The notes under the pieces are model-generated. The model searched no databases, was not told the origin of the DNA, and worked only from the letters and a program-made list of their open reading frames with translations. Below are positions 35,836 to 49,302 of a stretch of DNA of 64,000 bases, piece after piece. This DNA is from Mangifera indica (taxonomy: Eukaryota > Streptophyta > Magnoliopsida > Sapindales > Anacardiaceae). Made by a program: the position numbers and the translations under genes. Within the stretch, counting starts at the first letter, position 1; every line of letters begins with the position of its first letter. The stretch is from assembly GCF_011075055.1 (NCBI RefSeq), contig NC_058144.1:10072138-10136137 (forward strand), in the 5' to 3' direction.

Positions 35836-37041
35836 GGTTTAGAGAAGAGAAAGAAAAGAGAATCTGAGAGTGAGGGAAGTCTTGAGAAAGTGGTGTTTTT
35901 TAGCAGCGGTTAAGGATACGGAGCCAGTCAGGCAATTTCTTCCGTCCTGAATGAATAATACAGTAACGCGTACTTTTCTCTTCTTTCACAATTAATGCCT
36001 GCCCATGAACCGTTTCCCGATTCGACAATGGAAAAGTTAGATCGGACCGAACCGAACGTTGCTTATCTATTAAAAAGAGCAAAGACCAATCACAAATTTT
36101 CATGCAGGAAAAAGGAACATAAGTGCAAGTGCTAACTCTATGTTTATTCACTTCTTTGTTGTAGATTTGGTGCAAATATTTGAAATTTGACTAATAATAA
36201 ATCAATAAAATCGTTTATACAATTTTATATATATATAATAATTTATTATTATATAATTAAATATTATTTAATTTTTAATTTTTACTCATTTAATTATTTA
36301 ATAATATATTATTCTTTATGTATATAATACTTACTGTTCATAATAAATAACACGCTTAAATTAACTTCAGTTTGGTTAGGTTTTGAATCTTTTTACAACC
36401 CAATCATTCGAGGTATTTGCCTTGAAACGCTTCAACACCTTATTAAAAAAAAAAAATTAACATTCAAGGCAGGTAAGAGAGAATAATTTCACATGCCAAA
36501 ACCAAAAAGAAAATACAGACGAATGGCAGAGAAGTAAAGACGTCAACCAGAGGGCTTACAGCTGCTGAAAGAAGGAATTTCTGTATCTCTTTTCCTTTCG
36601 GGAATTTCTGCGCCTCTCTTTCCCTTCCAGGAATCTGTGTCTCTCTTCCCCACCCCTAAAAGCTCCACTTAAATTATTCTTTCAACACTTTTCCCAGTTT
36701 GGTTTTCATGCTCAATGGCATTGCTTTCCAACATTTATAACTCAATCCAATATCATATCTACTTGACACATCACAGAATCAAACTTCCAAGTGTTTTTTA
36801 GCATCCAATGGAGCCGCTCCATTGGTTGAATGTGCTAGTGTTCTTTTTTGTTTTGATCTATAAAACAAGGAATCAGAAATCCAGAAAACGGGATAAATAA
36901 TAAAGTTTAAAATACACACTATCATTATTCACTAATACAAACTATCTTTTTTTTTTTGCAATCATATACAACAGAAGGTCGGATATTGCGAATTTGCATC
37001 ACATATCAGGAAACTACAAAAACTTGTTAAGAAGATTCCCA
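35836..37041. other. Intergenic: CASP-like 5' side and farnesyltransferase 3' side
   Basis: The first roughly 80 bp before the CASP-like ATG are purine-rich 5' leader. An AT-rich stretch (36200-36340) follows. The segment at 36540-36660 has CT-rich 'CTCTCTTTCC' repeats. No gene or transposon ends were recognised. Confidence 0.5.
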
Positions 37042-40000
37042 TTAGGACCGACAGAAAAATTCATGAGCTACACAATATCGATCCAAGACAACATTGAAGA
37101 TGGGATGAATAGGTTCCAAAAGATTAGAATGTGGACCTAAGACAGCTCTGGGCAATGGTGAAGCATCTTCATCTTTCAACCAGCTATACTGACAGACTGC
37201 TAGACCACTTAAACAATAACAGGTGTGATAATAGTCTCTAGATTTTTTAGGTTTGTCCTTGAGTCCACCTCCAGGGTCCTGCAACAATAACATCTATCAA
37301 AACAGCAACAGAAGGTATAAATCACGTTGAGAGAAGAAGAAAATTTATCTACCTATGGCTAACATGTCAAGTTCAACTTTGCAGCTAGTACACAGAAGAC
37401 AAAATAATAGCTTGAAAAAGGTCCAGGTAATTAATTTAAACCAAAACACAAATAAGCTTAACCAAGACAAATTATGAGTTTATAAAGATGATCTCCATAA
37501 GTTTTTCTTCTGAATTCATTTTGGTTTTTTCATTTTTAAAATAGCACAAATGAAAGCACAACTCTTCTTCACTCAAAAATCAAGTAATCAATATGTAGAA
37601 TTATCTTTCAAAACCAAACCTGTGAGCATAAAAGTATATATCTCTGCAAGGCAATGCTGTGAAATAGAGGCACCCTTTCTGCATGCCCCTCAGACGAGAC
37701 AAATCCAACATTGTCAGAGTTAACTGGACAGGATGCATTCTGTGAGTCTGTAAATGATTAAAAAATAAAACTAATAAATTTCTCATGAATTCAAGGCAAT
37801 GGCAGACATAAGGAGCTGAGGTGGCCTTACCTAATGGCTACCTTGAAAAGTAGGCGTATATAATACACATAGGGAAAAATGATTTTCTTATACATGACCC
37901 TCTTAAATAAATACAAGTTTCAATTCTTTTGTTTGGATAGCATGAAAAGTTTTGTAAAATATCCTTTATATCTCTTAAAACCCACTATTCTATCCTCTCT
38001 ATACACACTGGCTTCCTCTAATATGCAAATTTTATGTCTTACAGTGGATTTTCAAGGAAAAAAATAATTTATTATCTTTTTGATATCCTGTTTTATGTAA
38101 GATTGAAAAATAATAATAATAAGATTGTATTTTCTTAACTTGATTAAAAATTTCACCTTATTTGTATTTAAGGTTCGTTCTTGTAGTATTACTTTATAAT
38201 TAAACTTCAATAACATTTCATTTTAACACCTCATTTTAACTCCAATGGCAAGGTTGAATCCTAAAAATTGTATTTGTATTTTCCTTTTACATCAAAGGGA
38301 AAAGGAAAAAGAAATTTTACACATCTGTGTTTACTAAACTTAAAAAATTATAAATCTATATTCAGCCGTAACCATGTTAAAAGGCATGAAGAGGAGAAGA
38401 CTTGATATTTAAAAGAAATAAAATCATGTTATTCACTTCAAGCGAACCTACCTCCCCGTTGAAAATGGCAAGCTTCATCACCTTCTGAGGAATTACAATC
38501 TGAACTTTCTTTCCCCTCTGATATATCTGATTCTGGAGTAGCTTCTGGACTATCAATATGGTGCTTTGCTTCTCCAGTACCTGACCGTGTCAGTCTTTCT
38601 CCAATAATCGAATGAAACCTTTGTAATAATGCAAATACACCTCCCTGATCACTTTTCTTTGTTTTAGTCCACTGTATATAAAATACTAAGGAACACCAAC
38701 AAATTAATAGAAAAAAGTAGTCACCTGCCAGAAAGAATAGCAACCATCAACAAGTTTATTGGTTCTCCCTTGAAATCCACCTTCCACTCCTTGTCGAAAT
38801 ACAACACAATCCTATACAATCGGATCACACCACAAGAGCATTTACATTCAGTTCCGTGAGAATTATCAAAAGGAATCACCGAAATGAAAGTTAGATCTAA
38901 CAGAAAGCATAAATAATAGTGAAAAAAGGAAACACTGTCTTACAATTAAGGAAGCCAAATCCAATCGATTAACCTCATTGATCAGAATCATTGTAGCCAA
39001 ACCACAAAATGTATAGCTGACCATCAAATTATCAAATCCATTAATAGCTTTGCTAACACATTCAAACAGACATTAGTATATACATAAACCAAAAAGGAAA
39101 AGAAAAGGAACACATGACAATGGCATTAGCTAAACCAACCACAGAAATGAAGAAAAGAGAGGACACAGAGTGAAACATACCCACCATGAGCTTCAGAACC
39201 AGGTTCCCCAGCAATACCACCTTCATAGGTCTGACAGCTGCACAGATATGCCATAGAGTACAAACTTTTATTTTACTTTCATCAATAAGCCAACTGATAA
39301 ACCAGAATCAGATGGATTTACTGGCAATTTAAATTAAAGTCTGCTTGAAACCAACCTTAAGATGTAATTTCCAACATCACGAACAAGGTCATCATCCAAA
39401 ATGTTCAGCATACTTGCAACCTGGTAAAAATGAGAGATTAGTCATTCAAAAAGAGTGAAAACTTAAAAATACAAAAATAAAGTTGAATAATAGTTTTGGA
39501 ACTGGAACCATAGAAAATATATGGAAACCATAAGGGAAGGCATAAATTTTGGTCCAACAGTCAAGATGAATAGTGAAACATCTTACCGATTCTCACGTAA
39601 GGGCAAATCCAAAACTAAAAACAGGTAAAAAAATTAATTTTCAGGTGGCTCTTTCTCCAGTAAAACAAACAACTATGTATTGGGAGGATTTAATGATGGG
39701 ATCAGTTAAGAACAAACAACAATGTATCGACAACACTATTTATGAAATAGTAAAAAATCGTAGTAATTTGATGTTGGCCTGAGAACCATACTATTTTTTT
39801 GAAGCCACTATCAATTAATGTTGGACTCGGTGAACAAATATAATTTATGTTATAAGCATGTCCTTACTTCGATATTCGAGCCAGAATTAGCTAGTGTAAA
39901 TATAAGCGAGGCTTAGGGAAATGCTCTTCTACATAGTAAAATGTGTCTGCATATATGCAGAGAGAGAGAGAGCTAACTTACCGAAATAGCAGTGTAGCAC

Positions 40001-43000
40001 GCCCGAACATCAATTTCTCCTTCATCATGCATCCTAAGAAAAACCAAATGGTGATTCTAAGTGGAAGCCATAGAATACAAAAGCAATATTCACGAAATCT
40101 ATATTAAGTTGTTTCTCAATTATATTTTTATAAGAAACACTCACAAACCTGAAGGCCCCACTTGGGTCTTTCATGCGCTTCAAAAACGTGTACATTTTGC
40201 CCCTACAAATTATTCCCAAGAGAAAATTTCAAATAATTTCCAAAAGGCTTAATAGCATATTGAGGCAAAAGACTGACCTCACAGAAGCGTCAACTCACCT
40301 ATCAATTGACAGTAAAGATTTATCACTACCCAAAGTAATCAATGCATTCACCGCAGCATAAGTTGTGGCAAGATGAGGCATCTGATAGAGCATATACATA
40401 GAGTTGAGAAACAACTGTGAACATTATTTTTCAAAATAGAAATTAAAAAGAAACAATAAGATCAATTATATGAGCCAAATCTTCCTAAGACTCATCCTGA
40501 AAAAAAGCAGGACCCTGAAATTTAAGCAGGTTTGCTTAAGAGATCAGTGGCAAGAATCTTCAACTAAAAGAATGCACCACTTTAGAAAATAAAAGATGAC
40601 CAAGATAAAGAGATTGACTTCATATAAAAACTACAGTAGATTGACTTCACATAATAACTACAGCCTCTCAGATACAACAAAATTAAGAATGTTAAAAACC
40701 ACTGGAGTGGATTTCAACTTTGTCCCTTTTGTTTATCTTTTTCCAAAAACATTTGGTCTTCTCATCATGTGAAAAATTCATAAGATAGCAACAGAACAAC
40801 CACTAAGGGGAATGCAAATGAAAGAAAGGTTTCACTATTAAAGTTTGAACAAGGATCCCTTCAACTTATTGCAAATTTTGTTGGTTGTAACTAGGACAGT
40901 GTCCATCAACAATAACCAAGTAATCATGCCAACCAGTGGATCATATACTTGCCTGTCCAGGTCCACCAGCATATCCACCATCTGGGTCCTGCAAACATGA
41001 GAAAACAAGATGATATCAAAAGCTGAAGTTGCAACATTTGCATTTTTACCTTAAGGACCAACAAACATAGTGGGCATCTAAAAATGGTAAACTGAATGTG
41101 TTAATTATAAACATAGATCACTAAGCATGAGGCACCAAACATATGTGATTTGTTTGCTCTGACATCCTAATGATTTGACTGGCTACTTAATACTTCAAAG
41201 GCATCAAGGTTCAAACATTTTATATGAGGACAAAAAAGAATAGATTGCCCTTTTCAGATGCTGTCAGATGAATGTGTTCGTTCCAAGCAATACTATTTTA
41301 AAAAATTTCTGATGCGCTAGAAATACAAAACGATAATTACAGAATGAAACGAGATTAGAGATCAATAACTTGTTCAAATTCTATTCATCAGCATAGTCAT
41401 CAATATATACACAGGAGAACCTTATAATCACTAGGATTCCCTAACAAAAAAATAAATATTCCAAATATAAAACCTAATAATCACTAGGATTTCCTAATAA
41501 TAAAGATAAATATAAAACTACTAGGAAACACAATCATAATGTTGTCTAAAATAAGAAACAATTAAGGATTCTAAATTTCTAATCATAATAAAGAGGGATA
41601 ACGGTCTTAAATCCCTAACAAACAAGGATTCTTCTAGAATTTCCAACACTCCCTCTCAAACTGGTGAATGGATATTCTTCATTCCTAGCTCGGATACAAT
41701 GATTTGATTAGGCCAAGGTTTAAATCTTGCGACTCAAGTCTTACAATAACAAACCTTAAGGTGTGTATAGTTTGAGTAATCTTTTATTACCAAAAATGAA
41801 ATATTACCACAAAGATAAATTGCTTAGAAAATACTTGGTGTTAATTATTATTATTTTTGGAAAAATTGGAATGCATAACTAATCATTGTGTTTGATTGAC
41901 AATTTTAAAAGAAAATGAAGATATTACATTATTTAAATGCCCTTAAAAAATTATTAGATATAAATTAGCATTGTGTTTGGTTAAACTAACATGTCTTATG
42001 TCAAAACATTTGTTATTTGTACTTTCTAAAATATTCTCCATGTTAAAAATATATTAAGAAATTTTCATGTTGTTAAACTGTGAAATTAATTAATTTAATT
42101 ATTTTTTTCAAGTTTTCATCTTATTGCCATTATTTTTTCTCTAACATATTCTCTACGTTACTTGTTATTTAAATGGACAACGAGGTTATTTTTGTCTTAA
42201 AAATTTTAATAAGGACAAAAATGCAACAAAAGCAAGATTATCTTAGTAATCTTCTAATACCTAAGATAGAGATGGTAATCAAATTAACCTCTATATTACC
42301 TGTCACGACAACTTTGTAGTTGAAAATTATCAGAATCTTTTATTACCTAATAAACTAAATAAGTTAATACAAGTAATAAAAAATAGATTACTAACGTAAT
42401 TTTTATCCCGAACCAAAAGCCCCCTTAAAGTGAAACACTCAAATTCCCACTGTATGATGGCAATAACTCGTGAGAAACCTTTTTCCTTTTTTTTTTAATG
42501 AGAAAACCAACTTTTCGGTTTTTTTATTGCAATAAGAAGCTTTACATGTTGGTGTTGATTCTTATCCAAAATGACAAATATGGTCGGTGATATTCAATCT
42601 GGTGAGAGAAACTCATCTTCCCATATATAGGTTACAATGTAAGTTTTGTTGATATGGTGAGAAACTCATCTTTTCACATGTCAATGACGGTGTCAATTTT
42701 ACCGATCTAGTGAGAAACTTTACTATCCATATGTAGATGACAATGTGAGTTTGTCAAACGAATGATGTTGTCGACTTTATGGCCAAAAAATCATGCCAGC
42801 AGGAATGTTCAACTCTTATATTATATTAGAAATCTTGATCCCTTTAAACTTGAAAGACATGGATAAACATTTTTATTAATTATGGGCTTTGACATGTTTT
42901 AACTTCCAATTGTTAAAATAACTTAAGTCAATATAACTTGGATACCCATTAGATTATATACCCTTTCATTTTTACTTTTCTTCCTAATATGGAGCTTATA

Positions 43001-46000
43001 TATTCCAACATGTTGAAAAGTCTAGAAGAATCATTATTTGTTAGGGATTTGAGATCCATATCCTCTTTACTAAAGATTTAGGATCCCTATTTATTAGGAA
43101 TTTACAATTCTTAATTGTTTCTAATTTTAAACAACTTTATGATTGTGTCTCTTAGTAGTTTTATATCTATCTTTATTGTTAGGAAATCCTAGTTATTAGG
43201 TTTTATATTTGGAATATTTCCTTTTCTTGTTAGAGAATCCTAGTGATTATTAAGGTTCTGTTCTCCCTCTGTATATATTGATGGCTATGCCAATGAGCAA
43301 ATTTTGAAAAAGTTATTTATCTCAAATCTCATTTCATGGTATTAGAGCCCATTGATTTAGGACTCACTTAAGCATGATGGGCTAAGATGAATGAAGCCAA
43401 ACCCTTGGGTTGAAAACCAAAATGGATCCATGAGCTAGCCAAGATGAACTAGACTCTATTTTAGGCTGACCTAAGAAGAACTAGTCAAAAGTTTAGATGG
43501 GCTAGCTAAGAAAAGCTAGACTCTATTTCAAAATGAGCCAAGAATAGCCAAACTCAAGTTTAAATGATTTCTTTTTGTGTGTTATTGTTGGACTATTACA
43601 ATAACCTTTATGTGGGATGAGCTTATGGGCACATTATTTTGTATTACTGTATAACTGTTGCAGTACAATTTGATGATATTTTGAATTAGAATATAGTTAA
43701 TTTCTTGTAGTGTTATGTTTTTAATATTAATTTATATTTTAACATGTTATGATATGATATACAAATTACCATCCACTAAAGTTAGAGTAACTCAATTTAT
43801 TCAAACTCAAGCTTGAAATCGACTTCATAAGTCTAAAATAAGCTCGAGCTCAAATTTTAGGAATATTCAAACTGACAAGCTCACGAGTCTGAAAATTTTA
43901 ATACGAATCAACTAAAACAACGTCATTTTGACTAATATGTATCAAAATAACATAGTTAATTTTAGTTATTTTTGCTTAGTTACAATATCAAGTTGAGCTC
44001 AAAACTAGATTCGAGTTTGAACAAGCTCGAATCTAGCCCTCACTAAAGTGTCATGTAGTAAAAAATCAATATTTATTACTATAAATTTAATTTAAAATAG
44101 AATGCAAATGTCTTCTAGTGTAGAAAGGATGGACCATGCATTGTTAATCATATATGCATAAAATTATGAAAGAAAAGACAAGAGACATTGTCATTAATAA
44201 AAATATAAGCACTACATTAATGGGAAACATAGGCACTAGCCTGATGGTCTCAATATGCAAATAAATGATAAAATAATATTATTTTAATCTCACTTTATGA
44301 ATAATTAATTTGTGTAATATTGTTTATTAATTTAAGATGCTCAACAATGAGGATGAAGTTGGTCCCTGTAATCCACTTTCTTCTATTTAATGTGCTTTGG
44401 ACTGTTTATTTTGCTTAGGTTCCATTCCCTAACCTTCACCACCTATCTTTGATGCCATTCTATTCTACTCTTTTTCATATATTAATTTTAATTATATATT
44501 CATTCCATAATACAAACATGATTAAGCATTTATTTTGTATAATTTAAATTAAATGATCAACTGGTTATTGTTTTTTAATACACATATAAAGAATTTTTGA
44601 GTGTCAAGATTTGAGAATTTTCATATAATTATATATTTTTATTGAAATACAAATCACTCCATAGTATAAAAATCAAATATATGGTTAACCTCTTTACAGT
44701 TATACTCTATATATAGTTATGCTCCATATAGGAATAACCTTTATGTAGTCATAAAAAAACTCTAATTATAACTTGGACTAGTTATAAATAAGAATATATT
44801 AGTTTTAATTTTACATTACATTAAAGGTTTAAGAAAAAATTAAATATTTATCTAAAGTTGTTTGACATAATGATTTTTTTCTTTGGAATTGTTACTACAT
44901 CTTTGACTTTGCAGATATGAAATAACTGGCCAACTTGTACACTTTGTTAAAACTAAATATTTCTAGCTTTTCAAGCATGTTTAGAGCTCCTTGACACAAA
45001 ACTTTTTTTTTTATATTTTCGTAGTATCATCCTCAAGATTATCTCTTTCCTTTTCTTATATAACTGCAATAATAATTACTTTTTTAGTTAAAGCATACAT
45101 GACTTGTTGCTCATTTGGAAAATTAAAGAAGATATTAACATACATTTGATTAGTATAGTGAGGTTATTCTCTCAATTCTGTAATGACTTTAAAATATATG
45201 AAAGAGGAATAGAGCCTTCAAGAAATTATGAGTAGAATTTGTGATGTAGAGTAGTGACGGAAATCCACCTAAAGTCTCCCAATGAAATTTCAAATAAACG
45301 AAGAAGCATGCTACTTCCTCTACTGATTTTATACTTAGTTCATATTAAAAAAAAAAAAAATTGAGAGAGAGAGCATTACAGACGATAAGAAAATTGAGAA
45401 TACACATAATTCAAAGCAAACTATACTATGAAAATTAATTTAAACCTGATACCTGACAACGGCTAAGAAAGTCAATGGTCCTGTCTTCCAATGCAACATC
45501 AATAGACTGTCCAAGTAAAGCAATTGAATGCAGGATCCAGTAGCAAATCCAAGGTCGACTAGATAAGACAACAATCACACAAAGAAATAAAAATAAGAAT
45601 GCATTGTAATGTTTATGCAACACATGACACAACCAAACATCGTCAAGAAAAAACACCAAACATGCTCAAAGATGTCTTGCAAGTCAAGGATACAAAATTT
45701 TTTTTCACTAAATAAACTTCCACTTATATGAAAGTGTGGATGTGACATTTGGATAAGAAAATCTTCAAAAACTAGTAAATGGAAACTGATCATTCTTTTC
45801 ACTGCCACTCTACACCACTTAAAACCATTTTATTCAATAACCAAGCAGTCTTACAGGCCAAATCGGTTGTTCATTTAAAAATATTTATTCATTTGTGCTT
45901 TTGTGTTTGTATATGTTTCTTTTTCATGCAGTGTTAGGAGATGAAAGCTTCCATTCCTATTAAAAACCTTAAACAATATTTCAGAGTTGAACAATCAGCC

Positions 46001-47145
46001 TCCTTTTGGCTATTTTGAAGAGAAAAGGGAAAGATTTATACTTAGAAGAAAAAATTTATTTTAAAGCAATTTTCAGAATGAATTTTGTCTTTCCCTAGTT
46101 CTCTAAGAATCCATAGGGAGTCTCTAAGTATCTAAACCATCTAATGAGGTACAAGAATATATCTCAATATACAATAACTTAATAACAGATGAACTAAATG
46201 TATAACTCTTATTTTACATAACTTCAACTAACTCTTCAGTTTAAACATGAGTTGTGACCATGAAACAGTATAGCCATGGTGTAGTTCAACAACCCAGTTT
46301 AATCAAAAGTTAATTTGTATGACTGTGTTTCTCTGAACTGAAACTGAATGTGTCTATCTAATATAACATGAAAATGGATTCCCTGAGATGTGAGTTTCCT
46401 TGCACCATTCATTCTTTCATTTTTTAATCTAAAATTCATTATCCTTACTGGCTTTCTATTAGCTATATACAATCAAAAAAGATGTCTTTAGAAAATACCT
46501 TGAATTTTTTTATAGTTTCCTTCCTTTACCATATTACAATTTCACTAGTAGGACTAATGTTTTCTTATATTCAATCTAAACTTTGTCTCTGGATATCATT
46601 AATAAAAATTAATTAGATTATATAAATCCATGAAATACACAATTGTGTTACATTTTCCAAACTTAACACATTATATCCTTCCAAATATGAACAAAGTAGC
46701 CACCTTTTATTACCAATCCCATATACACATTATACTAAAATGAAACGACAAATAATTATTAGCTCTAGTCAATTAATAAACCGAAGAACTAAAAGAGACT
46801 CAAAACTAAACCAGAACCTAAAATTCAAAAGAGAGGCGCATACTTAGCATCCAAGACGCAAAAGGAAGGGCCAAGTTGTTGGAGGCCTCTCAGCAAGTAC
46901 TCCATATGATTGTCACGCTGAAGCTCCATCCTGTACGCCAAATATCAAATCAATGAATAATCAGAAATCCATAATTCACGAAACATGAAATTGAAACCTA
47001 ATATTTTAATGTGAAGGATGTTAGCTTACATCAAACGCTGAGTTTTAGGGGGAACATCGGCGTAGATCTCGTAGATCATTTTAACGTCGTTCATAACCAT
47101 TGATTGCTCTCGCTGCGTCACCGTTATTCTCGAAGATGACTCCAT
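37042..47145 (-). CDS. FTB: Protein farnesyltransferase beta subunit
   Basis: Fourteen minus-strand exons join in frame into 457 aa: 47145-47030, 46930-46844, 45558-45453, 40988-40953, 40381-40299, 40202-40149, 40033-39982, 39420-39356, 39237-39181, 39016-38944, 38811-38725, 38644-38452, 37747-37620 and 37278-37042. With the alpha subunit it transfers farnesyl from farnesyl diphosphate to the Cys of CaaX proteins; in Arabidopsis the gene is ERA1, a negative regulator of abscisic acid signalling. The prenyltransferase alpha-alpha barrel is clear ('RPWICYWILHSIALLG', 'GGYAGGPGQMPHLATTYAA', 'YEGGIAGEPGSEAHGGYTF'). The zinc ligands are present: Asp265 and Cys267 in 'KLVDGCYSFWQ', and His397 in 'YYHTCYC'. 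Residues about 285-360 are an acidic plant-type insertion. Intron 3 is 4464 nt and holds several transposons. Intron 4 begins with GC rather than GT after a 36-nt exon. Confidence 0.96.
40953..40988 (-). other. FTB: 36-nt micro-exon with GC donor in FTB
   Basis: The exon encodes 'DPDGGYAGGPGQ' between an AG acceptor at 40989-40990 and the donor CAG|GCAAGT. No GT is available at that frame-preserving position, and the next exon starts 'MPHLATTYAA', giving the family's conserved 'GGPGQ-PHLATTYAA' junction. It is therefore a GC-AG intron. Confidence 0.85.
41345..41648 (-). repeat. Copia LTR (3' type) in FTB intron 3
   Basis: On the minus strand a purine tract GAGAGGGAG is followed by TGTTGGAAATTC at 41648, and the LTR runs to a CA end at 41345 (304 bp). 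It resembles the plus-strand LTR at 43011-43336 over its whole length, with shared blocks such as 'TAGGATTTCCTAA' and 'TGTATATATTGATG'. The segment at 41649-41758, resuming at 42428, looks like the 3' end of the copia body. Confidence 0.75.
41759..42424. mobile_element. PIF/Harbinger-like MITE
   Basis: Flanked by TTA on both sides (41756-41758 and 42425-42427). The ends match as imperfect inverted repeats: 'AGGTGTGTATAGTTTGAGTAAT' against, on the other strand, 'GGGGGCTTTTGGTTCGGGAT'. No coding. It is inserted in the copia 3' remnant next to the LTR at 41345-41648. Confidence 0.6.
43011..43336 (+). repeat. Copia LTR (5' type) with primer-binding site in FTB intron 3
   Basis: Starts TGTTGAAAAGTC and ends ATTTCA. 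It is followed directly by TGGTATTAGAGCC (43337-43349), one change from the classic initiator-Met tRNA primer-binding site of plant copia elements. Its length is 326 bp. About 250 bp of apparent copia leader follow to about 43600. It is oriented opposite to the LTR at 41345-41648. The sequence just left of 43011 reads, on the minus strand, like the start of a further LTR (TGTTGGAATATATAAG). Confidence 0.78.
43782..44040. mobile_element. Small hAT MITE in FTB intron 3
   Basis: A perfect 8-bp duplication CACTAAAG (43774-43781 and 44041-44048) flanks 259 bp. The right end read on the other strand, AGGGCTAGATTCGAGC, closely resembles the end of the larger hAT at 25744-27818, and the interior has CTCGAGCTC motifs. 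No coding. Confidence 0.85.
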
Positions 47146-47692
47146 TGACTGACTAGTGCAGTGGCAACAGTACTGCTTCGTGTTTGGATTTGGCGGTGTA
47201 GGCAAAGAGTTTCGTCAACTTTTCTTGCTGACCGAAAGTGATGAATTACCAGTCCAGGTTACCCGATACTTGTTTCTTCGATTAATTAATGGGTCGGGGC
47301 GAGAAAACCATATTAGAAAAAACCAATCCCAAATCAAGTTCATTCAACCTGACCAATTATGTCTAAATGACTAAAAACTCCTTGGCATTATTGTCAGAGA
47401 AATACTATATATATATATATATATATATTGAATACATAAAATAAGTTTATAAATAATATATCATTATATGAATAGATATTTATTTTATAGATTATATATC
47501 ATTATATAAATAGATACTTATTTTATGTATATTATCTTTAATTAATAATTACACAACCATATAATTATAGATCATCTATATACATATTTTGACAGCATAT
47601 TATAATGTATGATGGTGGAAATTCAAAAAATAATGTTACACATCTTTTTTTGATATTGGAAGTATATTTGGCTAATTAATTCATTTATCATA

Positions 47693-48344
47693 GGCCGAAA
47701 GACTTATTCCTACCTAAGATTTAGCCAAATCCCAAGCTCTCATCTTTAAAATTTCAAAAATCTAAATATGCATCTATAAATTGTTAAAATTAACAAAATT
47801 CATTAGTTTTAAAGTAAAATTATCATTTATTCAATGATTAAAAAAGCGTAAAACACTATCTTATTTTTCTCCTTATTTTAGAAAACTAACAAATTTTTTC
47901 AAACTTAAGTTTTAAAAAATTATATTTTCACCCCTGGGTTTATTTTCTCTAGCTCTCTCTCTCTAAAGATCAGAGTTGTGCAAAGGAGAATCACTTCCAA
48001 AGATTTCCCCTAGGCTTGCTAGCATCTAGTGAGATGAAGATTATGGTCTCTTCGTCTTCGTCTGCTTTGTCCAGACTCCAATCACCAAAGGGAGAGAGAG
48101 CCGGAGAAAATAAATCCAAGGAAAAATATAATTTTTCAAAATTTAAGTCTAAAAGGAAATTATTAATTTTTCAAATTAAAGAAAAAAATAAGATAATTTT
48201 TTTTTAATATTATTGATTAAATGATAATTTTATTTATAAAACTAACTAATTTTATTAACTTTAATAATTTATAAATAAATTTTTAAATTTTTAAAACTTT
48301 ATAAACAAAAGTTCTAAAACTTAGTGTGAATAAGTCTTTTTGCC
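47693..48344. mobile_element. Long-TIR Mutator-like MITE, copy 2
   Basis: Starts GGCCGAAAGACTTATTCC and ends with its complement form AAGTCTTTTTGCC. It is flanked by the 9-bp duplication TTTATCATA / TTTATCGTA (8 of 9). The TIRs show the same order of blocks as copy 1. It lies about 550 bp upstream of the FTB start codon. Confidence 0.88.
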
Positions 48345-48353
48345 TTTATCGTA

Positions 48354-49302
48354 TGATCTCATTATTGAGTAAATGTAGTCCAAATTACTGTCACATGGAT
48401 TCAGATACGAATCAGTCTATCAAGTAATGTTTTCTTTTGAGCAGTCCGACTCACAGTTGGTCAAAAAAATTTTTTTAAGAAATTCAAATAGCTCTAGCCA
48501 AAAGCTCAAAATTAACCAAATGATAATTTACATCCGATTTCATACCACTTATCATGGGTTAAATGGCTGTCAATTACCCAAATAAAAGACTGAACGAAAG
48601 CTCATCATTTATAGAACATAACAATATGTAACATTATTGATGCGTGAAAAATTATACAATTATATCTTTTGATATAGTTCGTGTCCAAAAAAAAGAAAAA
48701 CAAATTTTCTTTCAAGTTTATAAATATATCAAATGTGTATAAAAATAATTTAGATCCCCTTCTCAAAAGCTAACAAATTTCAATACAACATATTTTTTCA
48801 ACATGACAAAATATGTGAAAAAATCATGTTAGATTTGAAGTTTTTTTTTTATATAAAATTTAGTTTTGATCCTCGATACGATTTAAAACAATATGGGTTT
48901 ATATTTGGATTGACATGAGACTACTCTAAATTACCAACTAATTCAAATATTTGAAAAAAATGTTATTATAGTAGAAATTGTTTGGAATTGACTAAAAAAA
49001 TGTTAAAGGATAAGCAGTAATAACACCTGAAATCCTTACCTACTATATATAATTGTATCCCCATATGGTTATACTTATTTTAATTAATTTTTATTTTTAT
49101 TTAAAATTATATTTTATTTGTGTATGAGCATGGGATTTGATTAATAAGGTCATTGATGTCTTTTAAATGGTATGTGTAGGTTTTTTTTTTTGTTCATCCG
49201 TAAACAAGGCTATATGTTATGTTTGTGTTTTAATATTAGTTGATTGAGATATTTTGAGAAAAAAATTAAAATATTAAAACACTTAAAAAGAGTGAAAAAT
49301 AT
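48354..49302. other. AT-rich intergenic DNA, nothing recognised
   Basis: No coding match, terminal repeats or duplications were found in this stretch on either strand. Confidence 0.5.

Noticed and set aside
35369..35867. Several plus-strand frames opposite the CASP-like first exon
   Set aside because: They are shadows of the Pro/Glu-rich exon; the minus strand has the conserved domain and correct splice sites.
45435..45808. Minus-strand frames around FTB exon 3
   Set aside because: Only 45453-45558 is the real exon; the extensions run into introns on both sides.
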